Below, one piece after another: positions 44,814 to 53,304 of a stretch of DNA of 64,000 bases. How positions within the stretch are numbered: position 1 is the stretch's first letter; each line of letters starts with the position of its first letter. A program made the translations under genes and the position numbers. Origin of the DNA: JALORV01 sp035498175 (lineage in GTDB: Bacteria; Pseudomonadota; Gammaproteobacteria; Burkholderiales; Burkholderiaceae_F); the NCBI GenBank assembly GCA_035498175.1, contig DATKAJ010000053.1, positions 9,407-73,406 of the forward strand, read 5' to 3'. The notes beneath the pieces are model-generated. The model saw only the letters and a program-made list of their open reading frames with translations, was not told the DNA's origin and did not search any database.

Positions 44814-45053
44814 ATGTGGCTTCTGTGGTTCGGAGTGGCGCTGATTGTCCTCAAGCTGCTCGATGTGCACCCGTTCTTTACCAACCTCTCGTGGTGGTGG
44901 GTCACGGTGCCGTTCGTGCTGGCGCTGCTCTGGTTCGAGCTGGTCGAGCGCCGCCTCGGCCTCGACAAGAAGAAGGCCTTCGACGAGATGGAGGCCCACA
45001 AGAAAAAACGCATCAAGGATGCGCTCGAATCGAACCGCGCGAGGCGCCGCTAG
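44814..45053 (+). CDS. Small Trp-rich membrane protein (TIGR04438 type)
   Basis: A 79-residue protein with two hydrophobic helices rich in tryptophan (MWLLWFGVALIVLKLL and LSWWWVTVPFVLALLWFEL) and a charged Lys/Arg tail that would lie in the cytoplasm. This matches the small Trp-rich family known mainly from Burkholderiales; function unknown. GGGAGAG precedes ATG 44814, and TATAGT at 44779-44784 may be its -10. Confidence 0.8.
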   Translation: MWLLWFGVALIVLKLLDVHPFFTNLSWWWVTVPFVLALLWFELVERRLGLDKKKAFDEMEAHKKKRIKDALESNRARRR

Positions 45054-45167
45054 CTGCTGAAGAATGGCGTCGGTCCCAGCCGCCCGATGCGGTTGGTCCA
45101 ACCGGCATCGGTGGCCGTCCCATCGACGCGGGCCCGACGCAGGCGCTGCGACGGTAAGCGAAGCGCG

Positions 45168-46841
45168 TCAGTCCGTGATCGCTCCGCGGCTTGCGGTCGA
45201 AACGAGCTTCGCAAACTTGTGCAGGACGCCCTTCGTGTAGCGCGGCGGAGGTTGCTTCCAGGCCGCGCGGCGGCGGGCGATCTCGTCGTCGGGGACGTTC
45301 AACTGCAGCAGCAGCTTGCGCGCGTCGATCGTGATGGAATCGCCCTCGCGGATCAGCGCGATCGTGCCGCCCACATAGGCTTCGGGCGCGACGTGTCCGA
45401 CCACCATGCCCCAGGTACCCCCCGAGAATCGTCCATCGGTGATCAGTCCGACGCTCTCGCCGAGGCCCTTGCCGATCAGCGCCGACGTGGGCGAGAGCAT
45501 CTCGCGCATGCCCGGGCCGCCCTTCGGACCTTCGTAGCGGATCACCAGCACGTCGCCGGGGCGGATGCGGTCAGCCAGGATCGCAGCCATCGCGTCATCT
45601 TCCGAATCGAAGACGCGGGCCGGTCCGGTGATCGTTGGATTCTTCAGGCCGGTGATCTTGGCCACGCAGCCTTCCGTAGAGAGGTTGCCCTTCAGGATGG
45701 CGAGATGGCCCTGCGCGTAGAGCGGCTTGCCAAACGGCCGGATCACATCCTGATCCGCGCGCGGCTCCGCCGGGACCTCGCTCAGCATGTCGGCCATCGT
45801 GCGTCCGGTGACCGTCATGCAGTGACCGTGCAGCAGGCCGTTTGCGAGCAGGATCTTCAGCACCTGCGGGATCCCGCCGGCCTCGTGCAGATCGGTGGCG
45901 ACGTACTTGCCCGAGGGCTTGAGATCGCACAGGACCGGCACCTTGCGCCGGATGCGCTCGAAGTCGTCGATTGTCCACGGAATGCCCGCAGCGTCGGCAA
46001 TGGCGAGGTAATGCAGCACCGCGTTGGTGCTGCCGCCGACCGCCATGATCAGGCTCACCGCGTTCTCTATCGATTCGCGCGTGATGATGTCGGACGGCCG
46101 CAGGTTCTTCTTCACGGCCTCGACCAGAGCGCGCGCGGCGACGCGCGTGCTCTGCACCTTGTCATCATCCGGATTCGCCTGCGTCGACGAGTACAGCAGG
46201 CTCATGCCGAGTGCTTCGAACGACGAACTCATCGTATTCGCCGTGTACATGCCGCCGCATGAGCCCGAACCGGGGATGCAGCGCCGCTCGATCTCCTTGA
46301 AGTCGGTCTCGTTCAGGCGCCCCGCGGTGAACTCGCCGACAGCCTCGAAGGCCGAGACGATCGTCAGGTCCTTGCCCTTGTAGTGGCCGGGCTTCACGGT
46401 GCCGCCGTAGACGTAGATCGCAGGAACGTTGCAGCGTGCGATGCCCATCATCCCGCCAGGCATGTTCTTGTCGCATCCGCCGATGACGATGACGCCATCC
46501 ATCCACTGGCCGTTGACGCAGGTCTCGACGCAATCGGCGATGACCTCGCGCGACACCAGCGAGTACTTCATGCCTTCGGTGCCCATGCCGATGCCGTCTG
46601 AAACCGTCGGCGTACCGAACACCTGCGAGTTGGCCTTGCAGGCCGCGATCTCCTCGATCGCCGCATCCGCAAGCTTCTGCAGGCCGGAATTGCATGGCGT
46701 GATCGTCGAGTGACCGTTGGCGACGCCGATCATCGGCTTGTCGAAGTCCTCGTCCTTGTAACCCATCGCGTAGTACATCGCGCGGTTGGCCGAGCGGGCG
46801 ACGCCCTGGGTGACGTGCTTCGAGCGTTCGTTGTGTGGCAT
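45168..46841 (-). CDS. ilvD: Dihydroxy-acid dehydratase
   Basis: A 557-residue Fe-S dehydratase of branched-chain amino acid and pantothenate synthesis, converting 2,3-dihydroxyisovalerate and dihydroxymethylvalerate to the 2-oxo acids. Cluster cysteines lie in ITPCNSGLQKLA, VIGGCDKNMPGG and GSGSCGGMYTANTMSS; the C-terminal GMREMLSPTSALIG and DGRFSGGTWGMVVGHV blocks are intact. ATG 46841 is the family start; an open frame continues upstream to 47975 but covers lgt in antisense and is not coding. It is divergent from lgt with 99 bases between. Confidence 0.95.
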   Translation of the reverse strand: MPHNERSKHVTQGVARSANRAMYYAMGYKDEDFDKPMIGVANGHSTITPCNSGLQKLADAAIEEIAACKANSQVFGTPTVSDGIGMGTEGMKYSLVSREVIADCVETCVNGQWMDGVIVIGGCDKNMPGGMMGIARCNVPAIYVYGGTVKPGHYKGKDLTIVSAFEAVGEFTAGRLNETDFKEIERRCIPGSGSCGGMYTANTMSSSFEALGMSLLYSSTQANPDDDKVQSTRVAARALVEAVKKNLRPSDIITRESIENAVSLIMAVGGSTNAVLHYLAIADAAGIPWTIDDFERIRRKVPVLCDLKPSGKYVATDLHEAGGIPQVLKILLANGLLHGHCMTVTGRTMADMLSEVPAEPRADQDVIRPFGKPLYAQGHLAILKGNLSTEGCVAKITGLKNPTITGPARVFDSEDDAMAAILADRIRPGDVLVIRYEGPKGGPGMREMLSPTSALIGKGLGESVGLITDGRFSGGTWGMVVGHVAPEAYVGGTIALIREGDSITIDARKLLLQLNVPDDEIARRRAAWKQPPPRYTKGVLHKFAKLVSTASRGAITD

Positions 46842-46940
46842 GGTGGTCGCTGGCGGAGGTTGGCAAAGGGAACAGGCAATAATAGGCCGCCTGTATCTCA
46901 GCCGCCGCCCCGCCGGGGCGCCGTTTGCCGAAAGCTCCGC

Positions 46941-47756
46941 GTGCCTGCCGTCCATCACTTCGACCCCATCGCCCTGCAGCTCGGCCCGATCAGCATCCGC
47001 TGGTACGGGTTGATGTACCTGACCGGCTTTGCGCTGTTCCTGCTGCTGGGCCGGCTCCGTTCGCGCGACGCGTGGCGCGACATGTCCGCGCAGGATGTCG
47101 ACGATCTGCTCTTCTACGGAATGATCGGCGTCATCGTCGGCGGTCGCCTTGGCCACGTGATCTTCTACGGCCCGCTGTCGTACTACCTTTCGAATCCGCT
47201 CGAGATCTTCGCGGTGTGGAAAGGCGGCATGGCCTCGCACGGCGGCATTGTCGGCGTCATCGTCGCAATGTGGTGGTTCGCGCGCACGCACGGCAAGTCG
47301 TTCCTCCGGGTGACGGACTTCGTGGTGCCTCTCGTGCCGCTGGGGCTCGGCGCCGGGCGCATCGGCAATTTCATCAACGGCGAACTCTGGGGGCGTGTGA
47401 CCGATGCGTCGCTGCCCTGGGCGATGATCTTTCCGCAGGCCGGCGACAACCTGCCGCGCCATCCGTCGCAGCTTTACCAGTTCGCCCTGGAAGGACTGCT
47501 GCTGTTTGCAGTCCTGTGGATCTACTCGCGCCGTCCGCGTCCTGCGGGGACTGTGGGAGCCCTGTTCCTGGTCGCCTACGGGATTCTCCGCATCATCGGC
47601 GAGTTCTTCCGCGAGCCTGAGGCCTTGTATGGTGCGATGCCTCTCGGACTGTCCGCCGGACAGTGGCTGTCCGTGCCGATGGTGCTGATCGGAATTGCCT
47701 GCTTTGTCGTGTTGCAGCGTCGTGGGCTGCCGCCCGCGACACCTGCGAGAAGCTAA
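46941..47756 (+). CDS. lgt: Prolipoprotein diacylglyceryl transferase
   Basis: A 271-residue inner-membrane enzyme that adds diacylglycerol to the lipobox cysteine of prolipoproteins, such as LivK here. The signature GLGAGRIGNFINGELWGRVT is intact, and GGLASH-like motif appears as WKGGMASHGGIVG. About seven hydrophobic segments are present. The GTG at 46941 gives the family N-terminus VPAVHHFDPIALQLGPISIRW; upstream codons are antisense to ilvD. Confidence 0.93.
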   Translation: MPAVHHFDPIALQLGPISIRWYGLMYLTGFALFLLLGRLRSRDAWRDMSAQDVDDLLFYGMIGVIVGGRLGHVIFYGPLSYYLSNPLEIFAVWKGGMASHGGIVGVIVAMWWFARTHGKSFLRVTDFVVPLVPLGLGAGRIGNFINGELWGRVTDASLPWAMIFPQAGDNLPRHPSQLYQFALEGLLLFAVLWIYSRRPRPAGTVGALFLVAYGILRIIGEFFREPEALYGAMPLGLSAGQWLSVPMVLIGIACFVVLQRRGLPPATPARS

Positions 47757-47841
47757 AGTAACAAGCTGGGCCGCGGTTGCCCCGCGGCAGCGCAGGCGCC
47801 GCCAGAGCGCCGCGTCTACACGATCGCCAAGGAGCCCTTCC

Positions 47842-48819
47842 GTGCATCGACAATTGCTGCTCTTGTCCGCACTGGCCGTCACGGTGCTCGCCGCCGTGCC
47901 CGCGCATGCGCAGTCCACCAACTGGCCCACCAGGCCAATCACGCTGATCGTGCCGTTCCCGCCGGGCGGCGGCACCGACGCCTTTGCGCGTCCGCTCGCA
48001 GCGCAGCTTTCGAAGCAGCTCGGGCGTCAGGTGATCATCGACAACCGCGGCGGCGCGGGCGGCACGGTCGGCGCCTCGATTGCCGCAAAGGCGGCGCCAG
48101 ACGGCTACACGTTCTTCGTCGGCGCCGTGCACCACGCGATCGCACCGAGTTTCTATCCGAAGCTCGACTACGACATCGAGAAGGATCTGGTGCCGCTGAC
48201 GACGATCGCCAATCCGCCGCAGGTCATCGTCATCAACGCGAGTCGCGTGCAGGCCGACAACCTGAAGGACCTGCTCGACCAGCTGCGCAAGGCGCCGGGC
48301 AAGCTGAACTACGGGTCCGCGGGCAACGGCACTTCGCACCACCTGGCGGGCGAGCTCTTCAAGCTGCAGTCGCAGACCTACCTCGTCCACATTCCGTACC
48401 GGGGCGCGGGCCCTGCGCTGCAGGACCTGGTCGCCGGCAACGTCGATGTGATGTTCGACGGGCTCGGTTCGTCCGCGCAGCACATCCGCGCGGGGCGCAT
48501 CAAGGCACTTGCAGTCGCGGCGCCGAAGCGTTCGAGCGCGTTTCCGAACCTGCCCACGGCGGCGGAGCAGGGCCTGCCCGACTACAACGTTTCGACGTGG
48601 TATGCGCTCTGGGGCGTGAAGGGCACCCCGCAGCCGATCCTCGACCGGATGCACGCCGAAGTCGTGAAGGCGCTGAACACGCCAGATCTGAAGGAGATCT
48701 GGGCCAGCAACGGATCCGAAGTGACCACGATGAGCCCGCAGGACTTTGCGAAGTTCCTCAACGGCGAGATCAGGCGCTGGGCGCAGGTGACCAAGGCGTC
48801 CGGCGCGAAGCTCGACTGA
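47842..48819 (+). CDS. Bug/TctC family periplasmic binding protein
   Basis: A 325-residue solute receptor of the tripartite tricarboxylate transporter family. Signal peptide ends at AAVPAHAQ; then TNWPTRPITLIVPFPPGGGTDAFARPLA, the Bug signature, GRQVIIDNRGGAGGTVGA and YGSAGNGTSHHLAGELF. The start is GTG at 47842 with AAGGAG 7 bases upstream. No TctA/TctB membrane genes are beside it, as is usual for the many orphan Bug proteins of Burkholderiales. It may share a transcript with the following VOC gene (28-base gap). Confidence 0.9.
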   Translation: MHRQLLLLSALAVTVLAAVPAHAQSTNWPTRPITLIVPFPPGGGTDAFARPLAAQLSKQLGRQVIIDNRGGAGGTVGASIAAKAAPDGYTFFVGAVHHAIAPSFYPKLDYDIEKDLVPLTTIANPPQVIVINASRVQADNLKDLLDQLRKAPGKLNYGSAGNGTSHHLAGELFKLQSQTYLVHIPYRGAGPALQDLVAGNVDVMFDGLGSSAQHIRAGRIKALAVAAPKRSSAFPNLPTAAEQGLPDYNVSTWYALWGVKGTPQPILDRMHAEVVKALNTPDLKEIWASNGSEVTTMSPQDFAKFLNGEIRRWAQVTKASGAKLD

Positions 48820-48847
48820 GCGGACGCGGAAACAGAAGGGAAATGAC

Positions 48848-49315
48848 ATGAGCGAACGTCCGTTCCGCATCCTCGGCATCCAGCAGGTCGCCATCGGCGG
48901 ACTGGACAAGGCGCGGCTGCGGGGCCTCTGGGTGGATACGCTGGGCGTCGAGTCCTCCGGCAGCTACCGGAGCGAGCGCGAAAATGTCGACGAGGACATC
49001 CTTGCGCTCGGCCATGGGCCTTTCAGAGTTGAAGTCGACCTGATGCAGCCGATCGATGCGACGAGCAAGCCGGCCGTGCACGATCCGGCGCTCAATCATC
49101 TCGGACTCTGGGTCGATGACCTCGCTGTGGCGGTGGAGTGGCTGACCGCGCGGGGAATGCGCTTCACGCCCGGCGGCATCCGCAAGGGCGCCGCCGGCTA
49201 TGACGTGTGCTTCATCCACCCGAAGGGCAACGAGGCGGCCCCGCTCTGCGGCGAAGGCGTGCTGATCGAACTCGTGCAGGCGCCGCCCGACGTCGTGGCT
49301 GCGCTACGCCGCTGA
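48848..49315 (+). CDS. Methylmalonyl-CoA epimerase-like VOC protein
   Basis: A 155-residue vicinal-oxygen-chelate protein with two beta-alpha-beta-beta-beta modules. It aligns by eye with methylmalonyl-CoA epimerase: second-module His in LNHLGLWVDDL, FIHPKG and the terminal metal Glu in GVLIELVQAPP. The first metal His (IDHVA in the Propionibacterium enzyme) is Gln here (GIQQVAIGG), so activity is not certain. It converges with pccA (22-base gap) at the end of the propionyl-CoA pathway cluster, which supports an epimerase role for (S)- to (R)-methylmalonyl-CoA. Confidence 0.7.
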   Translation: MSERPFRILGIQQVAIGGLDKARLRGLWVDTLGVESSGSYRSERENVDEDILALGHGPFRVEVDLMQPIDATSKPAVHDPALNHLGLWVDDLAVAVEWLTARGMRFTPGGIRKGAAGYDVCFIHPKGNEAAPLCGEGVLIELVQAPPDVVAALRR

Positions 49316-49337
49316 GGATCCCTCGCTGGCCCTCGCG

Positions 49338-51326
49338 CTACTCGAAGGCGAGGATCGGCTGGTCGACCGCGAGACTGTCGCCGCGTGCGGCGAACACCTC
49401 CTTGACCACGCCATCGGCTTCGGCGCGCAGCGTGTTCTCCATTTTCATTGCCTCGATCACGGCGAGCCGCTCGCCGGCCTTCACTTCCTGTCCGGCCCTG
49501 ACCATCAGATCCGTCAGCAGACCAGGCATCGGCGACAGCAGGAAACGCGACATGTCCGGCGCGGGCTTTTCGGGCATCAGCGACAGCAGGTAGGCCTGCC
49601 GTGCGGTCAGGACGGTCGCGTCCACCTGCGTGCCCCAGTGGATGAGGCGGTATTTCCAGCCGACCCGCTGGATCTGCAGGCAGACTTCCTGGCCATTCCA
49701 TAGTCCGCGAAAGATCAGGTCACCGAGCTTCCAGTCCGAGAGCAGTTCGCTCGCCTCGCCCTCGAATTCGATGCGGCAGCCGCCCCGGATCGGAGCAAGC
49801 TGCAGCGCGAAGCGCTGCGCGCCGATCGCGACGACCCAGTCGTCGCCCACATGCCGCTGATGGCCGCGCAACTGCCCGGTGGTCTGCACGGCGCGGGCGA
49901 TGAAGCGCCGGCGCGCCAGCGCAGCGACGGCAGCGAGCAGCAGCGGATCGTCGTGCACGAGGCTCGTCGACTTGAATCCCTTCGGATACTCTTCGGCGAT
50001 CAGCCCGGTGTTGAAGTCGCCCGACAGGAAGCGCGGGTTCTGCAGCAGGGCCGCCTGGAAGGCGATGTTCGAGGCGACACCGCGGATGACGAAGGCGTTC
50101 AGCGCCTCGCGCATACGGCTGATCGCCTGGTCGCGCGTCGCACCGTGGCAGATCAGCTTGGCGATCATCGAGTCGTAGTACATCGACACTTCGCCGCCCT
50201 CGTACACGCCGGTGTCGACGCGCACCTGTCCCGGCACCTCGGGTGGCGGGATAAACTTGACGAGCCGCCCGCTGGACGGCAGGAAGCCGCGCAGCGGATC
50301 CTCGGCGTTGATGCGGCACTCGATCGCCCATCCGCTCCGTTGCACGTCCTTCTGCGCGAACGCCAGTCGCTCGCCGGCGGCGACGCGGATCATCTGCTCG
50401 ACGAGATCGAGCCCCGTGATGAACTCCGTCACCGGGTGCTCGACCTGCAGCCGCGTGTTCATCTCCAGGAAGTAGAACGACCGGCTCTTTCCGACGACGA
50501 ACTCGACGGTGCCGGCGGACTGATACTTCACCGCACGGGCCAGCTGCACCGCCTGCTCGCCCATCGCCTTGCGCGTCGGCTCGTCGATGAAGGGCGAAGG
50601 AGCCTCCTCGATGACCTTCTGGTGGCGGCGCTGGATCGAGCATTCGCGCTCGTTCAGGTACACATAGTTGCCGTGTGCGTCACCCAGCACCTGGATCTCG
50701 ATGTGGCGCGGCTCCTCGATGAACTTCTCGATGAAGACGCGATCGTCACCAAAAGCGTTCTTCGCCTCGTTGCGGCAGGCGGCCAGGCCCTCGCGGCACT
50801 GCGTGTCGTCGTAGGCGATGCGCAGTCCCTTGCCGCCGCCGCCGGCCGACGCCTTGATCATCACCGGGTAGCCGATCCGGCGCGAGATCTCGACAGCCTC
50901 TGCGGGTGAGGTCACCGCCTGGTTGTGGCCTGGGATCGTGTTGACCTTGGCTTCGATCGCCAGCTTCTTCGATGCGATCTTGTCGCCCATCGCCTCGATC
51001 GCGTGCGCCTTCGGCCCGATGAAAACGATGCCTTCCTTCTCCAGCGCCGCACAGAACGCGGCGTTTTCCGAGAGAAAGCCATAGCCGGGGTGCACGGCTT
51101 CCGCGCCGGCGTCCTTGCACGCCTTGACGATGCGCTCGATCTGCAGGTAGCTCTGGGCCGAAGGCGGCGGGCCGATGAGCACGGCCTCGTCGGCCATTTC
51201 GACGTGGCGTGCGTCCTTGTCCGCTTCGGAATAGACGGCGACTGTTTTGATGCCCATTCGCTGGGCAGTGCGGATCACGCGGCACGCGATCTCGCCGCGA
51301 TTGGCAATGAGGATCTTGCGGAACAT
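49338..51326 (-). CDS. pccA: Acetyl/propionyl-CoA carboxylase alpha subunit (biotin carboxylase + BCCP)
   Basis: A 662-residue subunit: biotin carboxylase N-domain from MFRKILIANRGEIACRVI, ATP-grasp with SAGGGGKGLRIAYDD, the catalytic EMNTRLQVEHPVTE, and C-terminal biotinyl domain with the biotin Lys in VIEAMKMENTL. It loads CO2 on biotin for PccB to carboxylate propionyl-CoA. The ATG at 51326 is preceded by GAGGTGA; a GTG at 51332 would add two residues. The 5' region holds two diverged 107-bp copies of this start. It follows pccB after 242 bases. Confidence 0.92.
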   Translation of the reverse strand: MFRKILIANRGEIACRVIRTAQRMGIKTVAVYSEADKDARHVEMADEAVLIGPPPSAQSYLQIERIVKACKDAGAEAVHPGYGFLSENAAFCAALEKEGIVFIGPKAHAIEAMGDKIASKKLAIEAKVNTIPGHNQAVTSPAEAVEISRRIGYPVMIKASAGGGGKGLRIAYDDTQCREGLAACRNEAKNAFGDDRVFIEKFIEEPRHIEIQVLGDAHGNYVYLNERECSIQRRHQKVIEEAPSPFIDEPTRKAMGEQAVQLARAVKYQSAGTVEFVVGKSRSFYFLEMNTRLQVEHPVTEFITGLDLVEQMIRVAAGERLAFAQKDVQRSGWAIECRINAEDPLRGFLPSSGRLVKFIPPPEVPGQVRVDTGVYEGGEVSMYYDSMIAKLICHGATRDQAISRMREALNAFVIRGVASNIAFQAALLQNPRFLSGDFNTGLIAEEYPKGFKSTSLVHDDPLLLAAVAALARRRFIARAVQTTGQLRGHQRHVGDDWVVAIGAQRFALQLAPIRGGCRIEFEGEASELLSDWKLGDLIFRGLWNGQEVCLQIQRVGWKYRLIHWGTQVDATVLTARQAYLLSLMPEKPAPDMSRFLLSPMPGLLTDLMVRAGQEVKAGERLAVIEAMKMENTLRAEADGVVKEVFAARGDSLAVDQPILAFE

Positions 51327-51328
51327 CG

Positions 51329-51433
51329 TCACCTCGCGGCTCGATCGCGGGACGCAACGCGCCCGGCAGGTTGAGGCTCGCAGCTTTTGGCTGCTCGGTC
51401 GCCCCGGTTGGCAAGGAGGGTCTTGCGGAACAT
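51329..51433 (-). CDS. Small ORF made by the pccA-proximal repeat unit
   Basis: A 34-codon ORF starting MFRKTLLANRGDR, nearly the pccA N-terminus, then diverging. Its TGA stop ends 2 bases before the true pccA ATG, and its own ATG has GAGGTGA upstream. It may be translated and coupled to pccA, or be only a relic of the duplication. Confidence 0.35.
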   Translation of the reverse strand: MFRKTLLANRGDRAAKSCEPQPAGRVASRDRAAR

Positions 51434-51435
51434 TC

Positions 51436-51540
51436 TCACCTCACGGCTCGATCGCAGGGCGCTGCGCGCCCCGCAAGGTATGACTCGCAACCTGCGGTTG
51501 CTCGGGCGCCGCCGTTAGCGGCCGGGACTTTCTTGAACAT
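51436..51540 (-). CDS. Small ORF made by the distal repeat unit
   Basis: A 34-codon ORF starting MFKKVPAANGG, a more decayed copy of the pccA N-terminus. Its TGA ends 2 bases before the next small ORF's ATG, the same geometry as the downstream unit. Its ribosome-binding site is weak. It lies 29 bases after the pccB stop. Confidence 0.25.
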   Translation of the reverse strand: MFKKVPAANGGARATAGCESYLAGRAAPCDRAVR

Positions 51541-51568
51541 CCTGCAGCTTCCGTTCGCTCGCCGGCGC

Positions 51569-53101
51569 TCAAAGCGGGATATTGCTGTGCTTGCGCCAGG
51601 GATTCTCGAGTTTCTTCTCGCGCAGCATCGCGAGCGAGCGACAGATCCGCTTGCGCGTCTCGTGCGGCATGATCACGTCGTCAATGTAGCCGCGGTGGCC
51701 GGCGATGAATGGGTTGGCGAACTTGGTTCGGTACTCCTCAGTCAGCGCGGCGAGTTTCTCCGGGTCGCCTGCGTCCTTGCGGAAGATGATCTCGACCGCG
51801 CCCTTCGATCCCATCACGGCGATCTCGGCGGTCGGCCAGGCGAAGTTGACGTCGCCGCGCAGGTGCTTGGACGACATGACGTCATAGGCCCCGCCGTACG
51901 CCTTGCGCGTGATGACCGTGACCTTGGGCACCGTGCACTCCGCGTAGGCGAACAGCAGCTTGGCGCCATGTTTGATGATGCCGCCGTATTCCTGCGCTGT
52001 TCCGGGCATGAACCCCGGCACGTCGACGAAAGTGACGATCGGAATGTTGAAGCTGTCGCAACAGCGGACGAAGCGCGCGGCCTTGATCGATGACTTGATG
52101 TCGAGGCAGCCGGCCAGCACGAGCGGCTGGTTGGCGACGATGCCGACCGTGCTGCCGTCCATGCGGCCGAAGCCGATCACGATGTTCTTCGCATAGTCGG
52201 GCGAAAGCTCGAAGAAGGTTCCTTCGTCGACGACCTTGTAGATCAGTTCCTTGATGTCATAAGGCTTGTTCGGATTGTCGGGAACCAGCGTGTCGAGCGA
52301 CCGGTCGATGCGGTCGACCGGGTCGTCGGTGGGCACCAGCGGCGGCTTCTCGCGGTTGTTGGCAGGCAGATAGCTGACGATCGCGCGAACCATCAGCATC
52401 GCCTCGACATCGTTCTCGAAGGCGCGGTCGGCCACGCCGGACTTGGTCGAGTGCGTGACGGCGCCGCCGAGGTCCTCCGCGGTCACTTCCTCGTGTGTCA
52501 CGGTCTTCACGACCTCCGGACCCGTGACGAACATGTAGGCACTGTCCTTCACCATGAAGATGAAGTCCGTCATCGCCGGCGAGTAGACCGCGCCGCCGGC
52601 GCAGGGACCCATGATCACCGAGATCTGCGGGATCACGCCCGAAGCGAGGACGTTGCGCTGGAACACTTCCGCGTAACCGCCCAGCGACGCCACGCCTTCC
52701 TGGATTCGCGCGCCGCCCGAGTCGTTGAGTCCGATCACGGGCGCGCCGACCTTGATCGCATGGTCCATGATCTTGCAGATCTTCTCCGCGTGCGCCTCGG
52801 ACAGCGCGCCGCCGAAGACCGTGAAGTCCTGGCTGTAGACGAACACGAGCCTGCCGTTGACCGTGCCGTACCCGGTGACCACGCCGTCGCCCGGAATCTT
52901 CTGGTCGCCCATGCCGAAGTCGTGGCAGCGATGCTCGACGAACATGTCCCACTCTTCGAAGCTGTCCGGATCGAGCATCAGTTCGATTCGCTCGCGCGCC
53001 GTCAGCTTGCCCTTCGCATGCTGGGCGTCGATGCGCTTCTGTCCGCCCCCGAGCCGCGCGGCCTCGCGCTTCTCCTCGAGCTGCCGGATGACTTCTTGCA
53101 T
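51569..53101 (-). CDS. pccB: Propionyl-CoA carboxylase beta subunit
   Basis: A 510-residue carboxyltransferase with two crotonase-like halves: DSGGARIQEGVASLGGYAEVF and GPCAGGAVYSPAMTDFIFM in the first, VDVPGFMPGTAQEYGGIIKHG and TRKAYGGAYDVMSSKHL in the second. It transfers CO2 from PccA biotin to propionyl-CoA, giving methylmalonyl-CoA. ATG 53101 has GGGGAGAG upstream; a longer frame to 53476 is not conserved. A TAGAAT -10-like box at 53195-53190 on the minus strand may give it a separate promoter from meaB. Confidence 0.95.
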   Translation of the reverse strand: MQEVIRQLEEKREAARLGGGQKRIDAQHAKGKLTARERIELMLDPDSFEEWDMFVEHRCHDFGMGDQKIPGDGVVTGYGTVNGRLVFVYSQDFTVFGGALSEAHAEKICKIMDHAIKVGAPVIGLNDSGGARIQEGVASLGGYAEVFQRNVLASGVIPQISVIMGPCAGGAVYSPAMTDFIFMVKDSAYMFVTGPEVVKTVTHEEVTAEDLGGAVTHSTKSGVADRAFENDVEAMLMVRAIVSYLPANNREKPPLVPTDDPVDRIDRSLDTLVPDNPNKPYDIKELIYKVVDEGTFFELSPDYAKNIVIGFGRMDGSTVGIVANQPLVLAGCLDIKSSIKAARFVRCCDSFNIPIVTFVDVPGFMPGTAQEYGGIIKHGAKLLFAYAECTVPKVTVITRKAYGGAYDVMSSKHLRGDVNFAWPTAEIAVMGSKGAVEIIFRKDAGDPEKLAALTEEYRTKFANPFIAGHRGYIDDVIMPHETRKRICRSLAMLREKKLENPWRKHSNIPL

Positions 53102-53304
53102 GCGTGCTCTCCCCTGTGATCGACTTGTTCTGCACCCGGGTTGGTGCTCTCGGCGCGCAGACCGGCTGCGATGGCCGGGCGGAACAGCGATTCTAGGGCG
53201 ATCCGTGCGCGGTGCCCCCCGAGATTCGAGGGGGCGCGCCGTGAGGTTGAGGTCGCAGCCTTCGCTGTGCCGGCGTGAGCCCGAGCTCACGCTACGCGGA
53301 TCGT

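Larger units (their letters stand above)
51327..51540 (-). repeat. Two tandem 107-bp repeats of the pccA start region
   Basis: Units 51327-51433 and 51434-51540 are each exactly 107 bases and about 70% identical without gaps by my count. Each contains a copy of the pccA ATG context: CATs at 51324, 51431 and 51538 are spaced by 107. The unit next to pccA shares about 23 of 26 bases with the gene's own first codons. Each start except the farthest has GAGGTGA just upstream. Each unit also holds a hairpin at the same place (51380-51394, GCAGC/GCTGC; 51487-51501, GCAACC/GGTTGC) whose stems differ by paired changes. A similar hairpin-bearing stretch lies before pccB at 53244-53270. Confidence 0.8.

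Noticed and set aside
46842..47975. N-terminal extension of ilvD by about 370 codons
   Set aside because: It is antisense to lgt and lacks any similarity to the dehydratase family; the known start is at 46841.
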